From Neocallimastix lanati (nom. inval.) (taxonomy: Eukaryota; Neocallimastigomycota; Neocallimastigomycetes; Neocallimastigales; Neocallimastigaceae): DNA of 14,592 bases. Positions within the stretch are counted from its first letter, which is position 1, and each line of letters opens with the position of its first letter. The notes beneath the pieces are model-generated. The model was not told where the DNA came from. It did not search any database and saw nothing but the letters and a program-made list of their open reading frames with translations. Positions 1 to 7,063 of this stretch are shown here, piece by piece. The position numbers and the translations under genes are program-made. The stretch is from the NCBI GenBank assembly GCA_016946835.1, contig JACVTC010000627.1:1-14592 (forward strand). Reading direction: 5' to 3'.

Positions 1-289
1 GGTTCGTAATTTAACCGAAATGAATTTAGAAATTCTTATTATATAAATTATTTTATTTTTTTTGATAAGATTCATTTTCATCAATTAAAATCAATATTCT
101 AGAAACTTTACATTATTAATTATTTAAACATATTCTAATATTTCTTTAAAATTATTTTTATGTTAAAAACTGTTTTTCCGTTAAAAGTATAAATAGTGCG
201 AACTTCACGAATGAAAATATTTTTCTTCGTGCTTTTATTAATAATAATTAACGTATAAGTAATTCGAAATATTACCTTGTTGATTAATA
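1..289. other. Flank with TATA-like box and hairpin
   Basis: No reading frame of note lies here. At 188-195 there is a TATAAATA box on the plus strand. It is followed by a short, relatively GC-rich stretch and a 6-bp inverted repeat, CACGAA (206-211) with TTCGTG (226-231), that can form a hairpin in any RNA started there. This looks like a core promoter, perhaps a remnant of an older LTR or of a gene whose body was displaced when element 1 inserted at 290. No transcript is visible, so the promoter reading is inference. Confidence 0.35.
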
Positions 290-539
290 TTATAACAAAA
301 TATTATAATAAATATAATAACACTCAAAAAAAACAAAAATTATTTTATTTTTTATTTATTTTTTTTCTTTTATTATAATTATTTTATTAATTATATTTAT
401 TATAATACTATAAGCCGCAAGGGTTGATATAGTATTAATATTAAAAAAAGTTTTATTAAAAAATTAAGTTTTATTAACTAAACAAAATTAAAATAAAAAA
501 CACAAAGAAAAGAATATTTGTTAATAAGAATTTTACTCA

Positions 540-547
540 TATTTATA
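540..547 (-). promoter_or_regulatory. LTR TATA box (3' copy)
   Basis: TATAAATA on the minus strand, in the LTR about 250 bp from its inner 3' end. In the 5' LTR the same box (6752-6759) would drive the genomic RNA. A start some 40 nt further on would place the RNA 5' end near the stretch that can pair with the primer-site region. Confidence 0.45.
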
Positions 548-691
548 TTTTTTTCAAAAGTTAAAGTTATTAAAAAATAAAAATAAAAGTTTCTAAAAAG
601 TTCTTAAAAATCGAAAAATTTAGAAAAAATAGAAAACAATAGAATTAAGAATTTAATAGAATAAATTTTAATTAATTAAACACAAGAATTA

Positions 692-716
692 TCAAGAAAT
701 TCTAGTAATTTCTTGA
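692..716. repeat. LTR hairpin, 10-bp stem
   Basis: TCAAGAAATT (692-701) and AATTTCTTGA (707-716) are perfect inverted repeats around the loop CTAGT. The same structure occurs at 6904-6928. It lies in U3, upstream of the TATA box, so it would act as DNA (a factor-binding palindrome) rather than as part of the genomic RNA 5' end. GAAnnTTC-type spacing close by (725-733) recalls heat-shock elements, but this is weak. Confidence 0.5.
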
Positions 717-757
717 ACTATAAAGAATCTTCTAGATATTTTTTAGAATAAAACTAT

Positions 758-835
758 AAAATAATAATAAATGTGAATCGAACCCTAAGTAGTTTGATTC
801 ATGGTATTAGTTACTAACAACTATACCAGAAATAA
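758..835 (-). promoter_or_regulatory. tRNA-like Pol III unit in 3' LTR
   Basis: On the minus strand TGGTATAGTTG (818-828) fits the A-box consensus TRGYNNARNNG at every position. GGTTCGATTC (775-784) fits the B-box consensus GGTTCRANNC at every position. The two start 44 nt apart, as in an intron-less tRNA (nucleotides 8 and 52). A T4 tract at 758-761 would end Pol III transcription. A 5-bp GGTAT/ATACC pairing recalls the D arm, with an oversized loop. Acceptor and T stems do not pair well, so this is a tRNA-derived relic or SINE-like promoter, not a functional tRNA. It is identical in the other LTR. Confidence 0.6.
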
Positions 836-1089
836 TATTTTTTAAATTTAATTATTTGTTTTAAAACTTTATTGAAAATAATACTAAATATTAAAATAAT
901 AAAATAATTGTAATTATTAATTCTGTTATAACTCTCTCCTTTAGAGACGGATTCCAGACGTCTTAGGTTTTGGTTTATTTGGAAACTTTTGTGGAATTCG
1001 GCAAGAAGTTTATTGCAATGAAGATTCTCAAAAGGTTCCCATGAGTTTTCAGAATCATCATAACCTTTCCAATGAATTAAATATTTAAT
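814..1089 (-). pseudogene. Chromodomain tail, frameshifted off pol
   Basis: Continuation of the pol protein in another frame. The pol frame ends ...EYEVESILDSKKFHNKLNI and stops. In this frame the sequence goes on IKYLIHWKGYDDSENSWEP, the core of a chromodomain with its aromatic Y/W/W cage positions. Loss of one A from the A-run at about 1088-1092 explains the break exactly. In chromoviruses the integrase-fused chromodomain tethers the pre-integration complex to chromatin. The split copy could therefore make an integrase with only the first part of the domain. The frame stays open past the polypurine tract and deep into the LTR, stopping inside the tRNA-like unit. The real C-terminus of the intact protein is not clear. 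Confidence 0.85.
932..942 (-). promoter_or_regulatory. Polypurine tract of element 1
   Basis: AAAGGAGAGAG on the minus strand immediately precedes the LTR start TTATAACA. A polypurine tract primes plus-strand DNA synthesis and always abuts the 3' LTR, so it fixes the LTR boundary at 931/932. The purines are also translated in the chromodomain frame (Lys-Gly-Glu-Ser), as the frame stays open across them. Confidence 0.75.
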
Positions 1090-4000
1090 TTGTTATGAAA
1101 TTTCTTTGAATCAAGAATAGATTCAACTTCATATTCTTTTTCTCCATTAAGTATAATAGGTTTTGGAGTTGGGATATTTCTTTCTGTAAATTCATTTTCA
1201 TAGGCTGGCTCAAGAAGTGAAACGTGGAAAACTGGAAAGACCCTAAAAGAGTTTGGTAACTTTAATTTATAACTTACATCTGAAATTTTCTTTAAAATAG
1301 TAAATGGACCAGATTTCTTAGGAGCAAGTTTACCTTTTTTATTATTTATTAAATCATTCCTTAACAGCCAAACTTTTGAGCCAACTTTAAACTCAGGCGG
1401 AGACATATGTTTATCATCATAATATTTTTTTTGAAAATTAACTGCACTTTGAAGATTTTCTTTAAGTACATTTCTTAATTCTTTTAAGTCTTTAGCAATA
1501 ATTTCAGCACGAGGGACAATAGAAACATCTGGAGTAGAAGGATCAAATTTAGGATTGAACCCATAATTAAGAAAGAAAGGAGTAGCATTTGCAGATTCTT
1601 GTATTGTGTTATTGTAAGCAAATTCTGCAAGAGATAAATATTCTATCCAATTATTTTGTTGATAATTAACATAACATCTTAAGTATTGTTCAAGTATTGC
1701 GTTTACCCTCTCCGTTTGACCATTAGTTTGCTGATGATGAGCAGATGATAAACAAAGATCAACATGAAGTAAATTAAATAATCTATTCCAAAATTTAGAA
1801 GTAAACTGAGTACCTCTATCCGACACAATATCCTTTGGCAGACCATGAAGTTTGAAAATAGAATTAAGAAATTGTTCAGCACAATCCTCAGCAGAGGGAA
1901 CTGATTTAAAGGGAACAAAATGAGCCATCTTCGTAAAGCGATCAACTACGACAAGAATACAAGACATACCATTGGAAGAGGGAAGATCTGTTATAAAATC
2001 CATTGAAATTGATTCCCAAGGATTATTGCCAATGGGTAAAGATTTAAGTAAACCGTAAGGTTTATGACGAGGAGCTTTTGAAGCGCAGCACACATTACAA
2101 GTACGAATATATTTTTTAATATCCTTATGCATACCAGGCCACCAATAATTTCTAGAAACTAAGTCAGAGGTTTTATTTATGCCAAAGTGGCCAGCAGTAG
2201 GAGAATCATGACAAGAACAAAGAATTTTAAATCTAAGGCATTCAGGAATATAAATAAGATTGTCATATAAAAGAATACCATTGGAGAACGAAAGGAGATC
2301 AACCGAAGCAATGGGTTTCTCATTAGCAGAAGGCTTTTCAAAATATATCTTAACATTATTAAAGAAAGGATCCTTGGAGTAACACTTTTTAATTTCATCT
2401 TGTAGATTTGATTCAATAGAGATCCTTGAAGTAAAACAAAAATTTTCCGGTTTAAGTACTTGGTAAGGTTTAGCAGGTTCATGATTATCATAATCAGGAC
2501 GGCGAGATAAAGCATCTGGCTTACCACCGCGAGAACCTGGACGATACTCAATTTGAAAGTCAAATCGAGTAAAGAACATTGACCATCTAATTAAACGTTG
2601 TGAAAGCTGTTCTGGTTTCTTAAAGTAGAGTAGATTTCTATGATCAGTAAGAACTTTAATAGTATTCTTAGCACCTTCTAAATAGTACCTCCAAGTTTCA
2701 AAAGCAGTCTTAATAGCAAGTAACTCTTTATCATAAATTGGATAATTGCATTCAGCAGAGGTAAAAGCTCTAGAATAGAAAGCAATTGGATGAAGCTTAT
2801 TATCTTTAGAGCTAACTTGGGATAAAATACATCCAAGCGCAAAATTACTTGCATCCGTTTCAACAAAAAATTGAGAATTAGGATCAGCAGGAATAAGGAT
2901 GGGAGCAGAAGTAAAAGAACGTTTAAGAAGTTCAAAGGAGTCATTAGCATCTTTTGACCAAACAAAAGGAACATTTTTTCTTGTAAGTTTATTAAGAGGA
3001 TAAGCAATTTTAGCAAAATTTTTTATAAAGCGTCTGTAGAAATTGGCTAGGCCAAGAAACGATTGAACTTCTTTAACTGTAGTTGGAGCAGGCCAATCTA
3101 AAATAGCTGAGACTTTCTTAATATCCATCTTAAGACCATCTGAAGATACATAATATCCTAAAAATTTAACTTCGAACTTATCAAACTCACATTTTTCAAG
3201 GTTAACATGTAAATGAAATTTCCTAAGTTGTAATAGTACTTTTTTAACGTGTAAATGATGTTCAGAAAGATCATCAGAAAAAATGATAATATCATCAATA
3301 TAGGCATAACAAAATTTACCTAAATAGTCACTTAATGCAGTATCAATCATTCTTTGAAAACAGGCAGGTGCATTCTTGAAACCGAAAGGCATAACTCTAA
3401 ATTCAAAGTGTCCTAAGCTACATACAAAAGCTGTTTTGTATTCATCTCCAGACCTGATACGAATTTGGAAGTAAGCAGATTTTAAATCAAGCTTTGAGTA
3501 ATACTTATGACCAGGAGCTTTATTAAAAATAACAGTTGTTAAAGGCATAGGATAACTATCTCTAATGGTGATTTCATTAAGTTTCCTAAGATCAATACAC
3601 ATACGTAACTCACCATTATCTTTTGGAGCAAATAAAATTGGATGACCAGCTTCTGATTTTGACCTAACAATAAAACCGTATTTTAAATAGTCTTTAATAA
3701 TTTTTTCTAAAGCTATTTCTTCGGGAATTGTAAGGGGATAAATTGCACTATAATATAACTTAGTATTAGGTTTAAGGTCAATAGCACAATCAAAACTAGA
3801 ATGAGGAGGTAAGATTTTAGCTTCTTCTTCACTAAATACATCAGAGAATTCTAGATAAATGGCGGGAAGTGTTTTATTTGGAGTATCCATGTTTGGGGAA
3901 GAGGCAATTGAATTCTTCAACACGGAAGGAGAAATAGAAGAATTATCAAACAAAGAATTATTAGGGGTGCATGAACTGGAATAGGCTGGTTTCGAAGAGA

Positions 4001-4091
4001 TAGAGTCGGAAGTATTCGAAGTAAGAGAAAGTGAAGTAGAGTTAACCGAGGTCGAGGGTACTGATTCAACAAAGGAAGAATCTTGACGCAT
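1077..4091 (-). CDS. pol: RT-RNase H-integrase polyprotein (pol)
   Basis: An intact frame of 1004 codons that copies the element RNA and inserts the DNA. Residues 1-75 are Ser-rich and not conserved. RT covers about 80-380, with motif A Asp in LDLKSAY (D202) and the catalytic YIDD (264-267). RNase H covers about 400-535, with D413, E456, D483 and D526. The integrase zinc domain has H628, H635, C665 and C668. The integrase core has D698, D758 and E794, a DD35E spacing. A GPF module lies at 928-930, followed by the start of a chromodomain cut off by a frameshift. Protease is not in this frame but in broken frames upstream. The ATG used is simply the first in frame. In-frame sequence before it belongs to a different frame of the protease linker, so the native protein was probably part of a longer Gag-Pol. 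All catalytic residues I can check are present. Confidence 0.95.
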   Translation of the reverse strand: MRQDSSFVESVPSTSVNSTSLSLTSNTSDSISSKPAYSSSCTPNNSLFDNSSISPSVLKNSIASSPNMDTPNKTLPAIYLEFSDVFSEEEAKILPPHSSFDCAIDLKPNTKLYYSAIYPLTIPEEIALEKIIKDYLKYGFIVRSKSEAGHPILFAPKDNGELRMCIDLRKLNEITIRDSYPMPLTTVIFNKAPGHKYYSKLDLKSAYFQIRIRSGDEYKTAFVCSLGHFEFRVMPFGFKNAPACFQRMIDTALSDYLGKFCYAYIDDIIIFSDDLSEHHLHVKKVLLQLRKFHLHVNLEKCEFDKFEVKFLGYYVSSDGLKMDIKKVSAILDWPAPTTVKEVQSFLGLANFYRRFIKNFAKIAYPLNKLTRKNVPFVWSKDANDSFELLKRSFTSAPILIPADPNSQFFVETDASNFALGCILSQVSSKDNKLHPIAFYSRAFTSAECNYPIYDKELLAIKTAFETWRYYLEGAKNTIKVLTDHRNLLYFKKPEQLSQRLIRWSMFFTRFDFQIEYRPGSRGGKPDALSRRPDYDNHEPAKPYQVLKPENFCFTSRISIESNLQDEIKKCYSKDPFFNNVKIYFEKPSANEKPIASVDLLSFSNGILLYDNLIYIPECLRFKILCSCHDSPTAGHFGINKTSDLVSRNYWWPGMHKDIKKYIRTCNVCCASKAPRHKPYGLLKSLPIGNNPWESISMDFITDLPSSNGMSCILVVVDRFTKMAHFVPFKSVPSAEDCAEQFLNSIFKLHGLPKDIVSDRGTQFTSKFWNRLFNLLHVDLCLSSAHHQQTNGQTERVNAILEQYLRCYVNYQQNNWIEYLSLAEFAYNNTIQESANATPFFLNYGFNPKFDPSTPDVSIVPRAEIIAKDLKELRNVLKENLQSAVNFQKKYYDDKHMSPPEFKVGSKVWLLRNDLINNKKGKLAPKKSGPFTILKKISDVSYKLKLPNSFRVFPVFHVSLLEPAYENEFTERNIPTPKPIILNGEKEYEVESILDSKKFHNKLNI

Positions 4092-4162
4092 TGTTATTAC
4101 TATTGCAAAAGCTTAAAATATTATTGTTGAAATCAATTGATGATTTATTTTTTTTAAGAAAT

Positions 4163-4527
4163 CTACGAACCAATTAAGCACTCAAATTTGTCGTTCAAAT
4201 CATAACAAAAAATTCTGTTAAGACACCTGAAGGTTACTAACTTTAAATAATATTGGTATAGTTTTACAACAACGTCTTTGCCACCACCAATACCAGTAAT
4301 GTTATCAGCTTCTAAATTATCATGTACAAGCTTAAAATTATTAATTTAGCAAAATTACTATCCATAAGATTCAAGTCGGAGCCGGAATCTATAAGAGGCC
4401 TTAGCTTTAATCCATTTATTTTTGTAGTTAAAGGAACACTTAATAATACAATCTTTATTAAATTTCTTAGAAGAATTAGATCTAGCCATATGGGAGGAGC
4501 CAGGTTTATTTGCTCGCTTTGTGACAA
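4163..4527 (-). pseudogene. Retropepsin domain of element 1, broken
   Basis: The aspartic protease that would process Gag-Pol. The frame at 4312-4527 contains VPLTTKINGLKLRPLIDSGS, with the catalytic Asp-Ser-Gly, then DLNLMDSNFAK. The continuation (NFKLVHDNLEADNITGIGGG) lies in a second frame at 4163-4345. A third frame around 4110-4178 carries WFVDFLKKN...SSIDF, resembling the usual protease/RT linker, and runs up against the pol ATG. At least three frame changes are thus needed across about 400 bases. The active-site triad itself is normal. Confidence 0.75.
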
Positions 4528-4565
4528 TTTATTAACTTATGGCCTGATTGTCCACAATATAGACA
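4506..4565 (-). pseudogene. Gag zinc knuckle (CCHC) of element 1
   Basis: The minus strand encodes CLYCGQSGHKLINC, a CX2CX4HX4C nucleocapsid zinc knuckle that would bind the element RNA. It sits between gag and protease as in other Ty3/gypsy elements. The frame is short, with stops on both sides. A preceding Glu/Lys-rich segment (LSPEEEQEELKKA) is in another frame, so the knuckle is disconnected from the rest of gag in this copy. Confidence 0.8.
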
Positions 4566-4659
4566 AAGCCTTCTTTAATTCTTCTTGCTCTTCTTCAGGG
4601 GATAAATGAGAGTAATTTGAATCATTATTTGATTTGAAAAAAGAATTAGAATGGCGTTT

Positions 4660-5277
4660 CTATTATTACTAGAGTTTAAATCTATAATACTTCCTATTAT
4701 TACGAGAAGTATTATTATTATTACTGTTATTTCTAGAATTGTAATTGTTGATCGTTGCGAATCGAGTCATTTGATGATCTATACGATTGGTAATTCGCAT
4801 TAGTTCACTTAATTTGCAGGAGGAGGGAACAAACTAATTACTTCTTTCTTGAAGTCTTGGTAGCAAATCCTTCCAATATAAACATCCATTAAGGCAAATT
4901 CATTCCAGTCCGTTTTTTCCGAAAGCCTACGGAATTCATTATTGTAATCAGTGACTTTACCATATGCTTTTTGCTTAATATGCATAAGAGCTTGATTACA
5001 ATTAAAAACTGCATCTACGTCACTGAATCTATCCTTCATAAGTTCAATGAAAGCGTTAAAATCGTCAAGGACTGGGTTATTTTCATTCATCAAGTCTGCA
5101 GCCCAATCCATAGCTTCATCTCTTAACAAAGTGATGTATAAGCTACTTTTAACGGATCATTGGTGAAATATTCAGGACGAAGTGCAATGGCTAACCCAAC
5201 ATAAGCTAAAAATCCTTGAGCTTAGCTGAATCGCCATTAAAATGAAAATCGTTTTGATGAAGAAGACATTGAAAGAA
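4660..5277 (-). pseudogene. gag: Gag capsid region of element 1, broken
   Basis: Structural protein of the virus-like particle, Retrotrans_gag type. The longest frame (4809-5129, 106 codons) holds the capsid C-terminal half, with DEAMDWAADLM, FIELMKDRFSDVD and YNNEFRRLSEKTDWNEFALM. Upstream, AYVGLAIALRPEYFTNDPLK lies in a second frame (5126-5221) and HQNDFHFNGDSAKLK in a third (5209-5277). Downstream, an Asn/Arg-rich tail (LSELMRITNRIDHQMTRFAT, then an N-rich run) lies in another frame. Each junction sits at a short homopolymer and is explained by one or two lost bases. The true start is not visible: beyond 5277 comes an in-frame stop and then the ATT/T tract. Confidence 0.82.
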
Positions 5278-5337
5278 TTATTAAATTATAAACAAGTTTA
5301 AGAATTGCAATAGGAAGATTTATTTAATATTATCACT

Positions 5338-5357
5338 ATTATTATTATTATTATTAT

Positions 5358-5401
<44 letters not shown>
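5338..5401. repeat. (ATT)n tract followed by T42
   Basis: A short ATT microsatellite runs directly into 42 consecutive T. On the element's sense strand this is A42 followed by AAT repeats, just ahead of the first recognisable gag residues. It could be an expanded A-rich leader or Asn/Lys codons of a longer gag. Its length is likely to vary between copies and to be unreliable in assembly. Confidence 0.9.
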
Positions 5402-5403
<2 letters not shown>

Positions 5404-5639
5404 TGCTCCCGAATGAAAATTGTAATGATAAAGAATTATAAATTATTATTTTTCTAGGCTTTTAATTTAATTGCTGATTTAAATTTTTTTTTTTTTAAAT
5501 TTAATTGGTAAATATAATAACTAGACTAAATTTCACTCTTTTATGCCTTACAACAAAATAAAAAACCGGCAAGAGTTACTAACTAGAGGTATATACTAGA
5601 CCTCAAAATAAAAATTATAAACTATATATTTTAAAGTCG

Positions 5640-5900
5640 CTTTACCTTCACGACCAACCTATAGCCTTCGGTGACTATAGTTCCTTATTCGCCAGAGCTT
5701 ATTCGAATAGAGCAACCACCGAACTGTTGAAGTTGGTTGGTAGGATGTGGCTTTCGTTTAATCCACACGCTCTTCACGCCCTAGGGGTATGAAGCCCGTT
5801 TATATTCGAATAATTAACGGCTATAGTTTCTAACCTACTGAAACTAGTTACTAACCGCCGAAACTCTGTTTATGAGCTCTAATCGCTCCTAGTATATTTA
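5640..5900 (-). other. Structured, GC-richer leader block
   Basis: Clearly richer in G and C than its surroundings and dense in short palindromes and inverted repeats. TATTCGAATA occurs twice (5700-5709 and 5803-5812). TGTGG (5746-5750) pairs with CCACA (5763-5767). CTTCA (5772-5776) pairs with TGAAG (5790-5794) around CCCTAGGG. CTATAG recurs. This looks like a folded RNA segment, such as a packaging, dimerisation or translation element. I recognised no known ribozyme core (no CTGATGA...GAAA hammerhead) and no tRNA boxes in it. Confidence 0.45.
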
Positions 5901-6192
5901 AATATTATATTTACCTGTAATATTCTTTAAAAAGTCTCAAGAACTGTAGAACTTCTTAAAGAATTTTTTTTTTTTTTTTTTTTTTTTTTATATCAAAAAA
6001 TTTTTTTTTTTTTCGCCTAGATAGATTTTGGTATTATTGTGAGTTTGCTATTAATACCAAAAACCGAGAATTTTATTTTTTAAAGAAAAAAAAAAAGTAG
6101 ATTCAAGAAGCAAGGCTGAACCCAAAGAAGATATCAGAGACTAAGAGAAGAAGAGATTTTGTCCAAAAGTAGAAACCAAGAATCAGAAACCC

Positions 6193-6277
6193 GAAACCAA
6201 TGGAAACAAAAACCAAGTCCAAAACTAAGAAATCTGAAACCAATGGAAACAGAAACCAAGACCAAAATAAGAAATCC
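6193..6277. repeat. Two tandem ~43-bp units, A-rich strand
   Basis: Units at 6193-6235 and 6236-6277 both begin GAAACCAATGGAAACA and end in AAGAAATC. Weaker, diverged echoes of the GGAAAC/ACCAAG words continue through about 6080-6470. The plus strand is almost free of T, and the sense strand of the element is therefore pyrimidine-rich. It contains short open frames on both strands but none with recognisable protein features. Confidence 0.65.
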
Positions 6278-6491
6278 AAGGCAACAGAAAGAATCTAACC
6301 AAAAGTGGAAACCCTGAAGCCAATAAGATAAGTAGCCAAACAGAACCAAAAACAAAGGAAACAGAAAATCCGAGAGATTCAAAAAATAAAGTCCAAAAAG
6401 AAAACAAAAAGGCAGTAGACACTAATTCCAAAAGAAGGCTTCAAACCAAACAAAAGGGTAGATATATCAAGGCACGGCGTCTAAATCTTGG

Positions 6492-6503
6492 GTGTTTTTT
6501 ATT
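6492..6503 (-). promoter_or_regulatory. Candidate self-priming site of element 1
   Basis: No TGG-type tRNA primer site follows the 5' LTR. Instead the sense strand reads AATAAAAAACAC across the LTR/leader junction. This is the perfect 12-nt complement of GTGTTTTTTATT in the same LTR (6704-6715), some 40 nt downstream of the TATA box, where the RNA should start. Tf1 of fission yeast primes in this way, with 11 nt at the 5' end of its own RNA. The words are A/T-rich, so a chance match is possible. Confidence 0.4.
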
Positions 6504-7063
6504 ATAACAAAATATTATAATAAATATAATAACACTCAAAAAAAACAAAAATTATTTTATTTTTTATTTATTTTCTTTCTTTTATTATAATTATTTTATT
6601 AATTATATTTATTATAATACTATAAGCCGCAAGGGTTGATATAGTATTAATATTAAAAAAAGTTTTATTAAAAAATTAAGTTTTATTAACTAAACAAAAT
6701 TAAAATAAAAAACACAAAGAAAAGAATATTTGTTAATAAGAATTTTACTCATATTTATATTTTTTTCAAAAGTTAAAGTTATTAAAAAATAAAAATAAAA
6801 GTTTCTAAAAAGTTCTTAAAAATCGAAAAATTTAGAAAAAATAGAAAACAATAGAATTAAGAATTTAATAGAATAAATTTTAATTAATTAAACACAAGAA
6901 TTATCAAGAAATTCTAGTAATTTCTTGAACTATAAAGAATCTTCTAGATATTTTTTAGAATAAAACTATAAAATAATAATAAATGTGAATCGAACCCTAA
7001 GTAGTTTGATTCATGGTATTAGTTACTAACAACTATACCAGAAATAATATTTTTTAAATTTAA
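6502..7063 (-). repeat. 5' LTR of element 1, outer end missing
   Basis: Matches 290-851 with one substitution (C at 6575). It ends abruptly at 7063/7064, about 80 bp short of the U3 start seen in the 3' copy (852-931). From 7064 on, the sequence is unrelated and starts with TG. The simplest reading is that element 2 inserted here and the rest of the LTR lies beyond the right end of the window. It contains the second copies of the TATA box (6752-6759), the hairpin (6904-6928) and the tRNA-like unit (6970-7047). Confidence 0.85.
6970..7047 (-). promoter_or_regulatory. tRNA-like Pol III unit in 5' LTR
   Basis: Second copy of the unit: A box at 7030-7040, B box at 6987-6996 and T4 at 6970-6973, all on the minus strand. 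Counting the A box as nucleotides 8-18 puts nucleotide 1 at 7047. The element 2 junction at 7063/7064 is then 16 bp upstream, where the Pol III start of a tRNA gene would be. Whether it is transcribed cannot be seen. Confidence 0.6.

Larger units (their letters stand above)
290..931 (-). repeat. 3' LTR of element 1
   Basis: About 642 bp. On the element's sense strand it starts TTATAACA, right after the polypurine tract, and ends TGTTATAA. These are exact inverted repeats of each other, which is why I set the ends here rather than at the more usual TG...CA. The inner 562 bp recur at 6502-7063, while 852-931 has no partner in the window. Inside are a TATAAATA box (540-547), a perfect 10-bp inverted repeat with a 5-base loop (692-716) and the tRNA-like unit. 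The U3/R boundary probably lies near 503, about 40 nt downstream of the TATA box. Confidence 0.85.
5402..6501 (-). other. Long 5' leader of element 1
   Basis: About 1.1 kb between the gag region and the 5' LTR with no convincing reading frame on either strand. It contains, in element order, a purine/pyrimidine-biased repeat block (about 6080-6470), two T homopolymers on the plus strand (6001-6013 and 5964-5989), and a GC-richer block full of small inverted repeats (5640-5900). After that it is AT-rich. A leader of this length is unusual for a Ty3/gypsy element. Confidence 0.6.
290..7063 (-). mobile_element. Element 1: Ty3/gypsy chromovirus
   Basis: A near-complete LTR retrotransposon read on the minus strand. 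From its 5' end it has an LTR, a long leader, gag with a zinc knuckle, protease, reverse transcriptase, RNase H, integrase with a GPF module, a chromodomain, a polypurine tract and an LTR. The order RT-RNase H-integrase and the C-terminal chromodomain place it in the chromovirus branch of Ty3/gypsy (Metaviridae). The LTR copies share 562 aligned bases with one difference (T at 363, C at 6575), indicating recent insertion. The pol frame is intact, while gag, protease and chromodomain are frameshifted. The outer end of the 5' LTR is missing at 7063/7064, where element 2 starts. Target duplications therefore cannot be tested inside this window. Confidence 0.93.

Noticed and set aside
766-835. A functional tRNA gene in the LTR
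   Set aside because: A and B boxes are perfect, but the acceptor and T stems do not pair, and no believable anticodon arm can be drawn.
1703-3016. Leu/Ile-rich minus-strand frames of 80-128 codons (1703-1945, 2177-2563, 2678-3016)
   Set aside because: They lie inside the pol gene in another frame. Their membrane-like composition comes from AT-rich codons read out of frame.
4322-4609. A 95-codon plus-strand frame
   Set aside because: It is antisense to the protease and zinc-knuckle coding of element 1, which has clear motifs.
5640-5900. Ribozyme or tRNA gene in the GC-richer leader block
   Set aside because: No hammerhead core (CTGATGA/GAAA), and no A-box and B-box pair at tRNA spacing. Only generic hairpins are visible.
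6134-6431. Two minus-strand frames rich in Phe, Leu and Ser that look like membrane proteins
   Set aside because: They come from the complement of the A-rich 43-bp repeats. They have no conserved motif, overlap each other in different frames and would lie in the leader.
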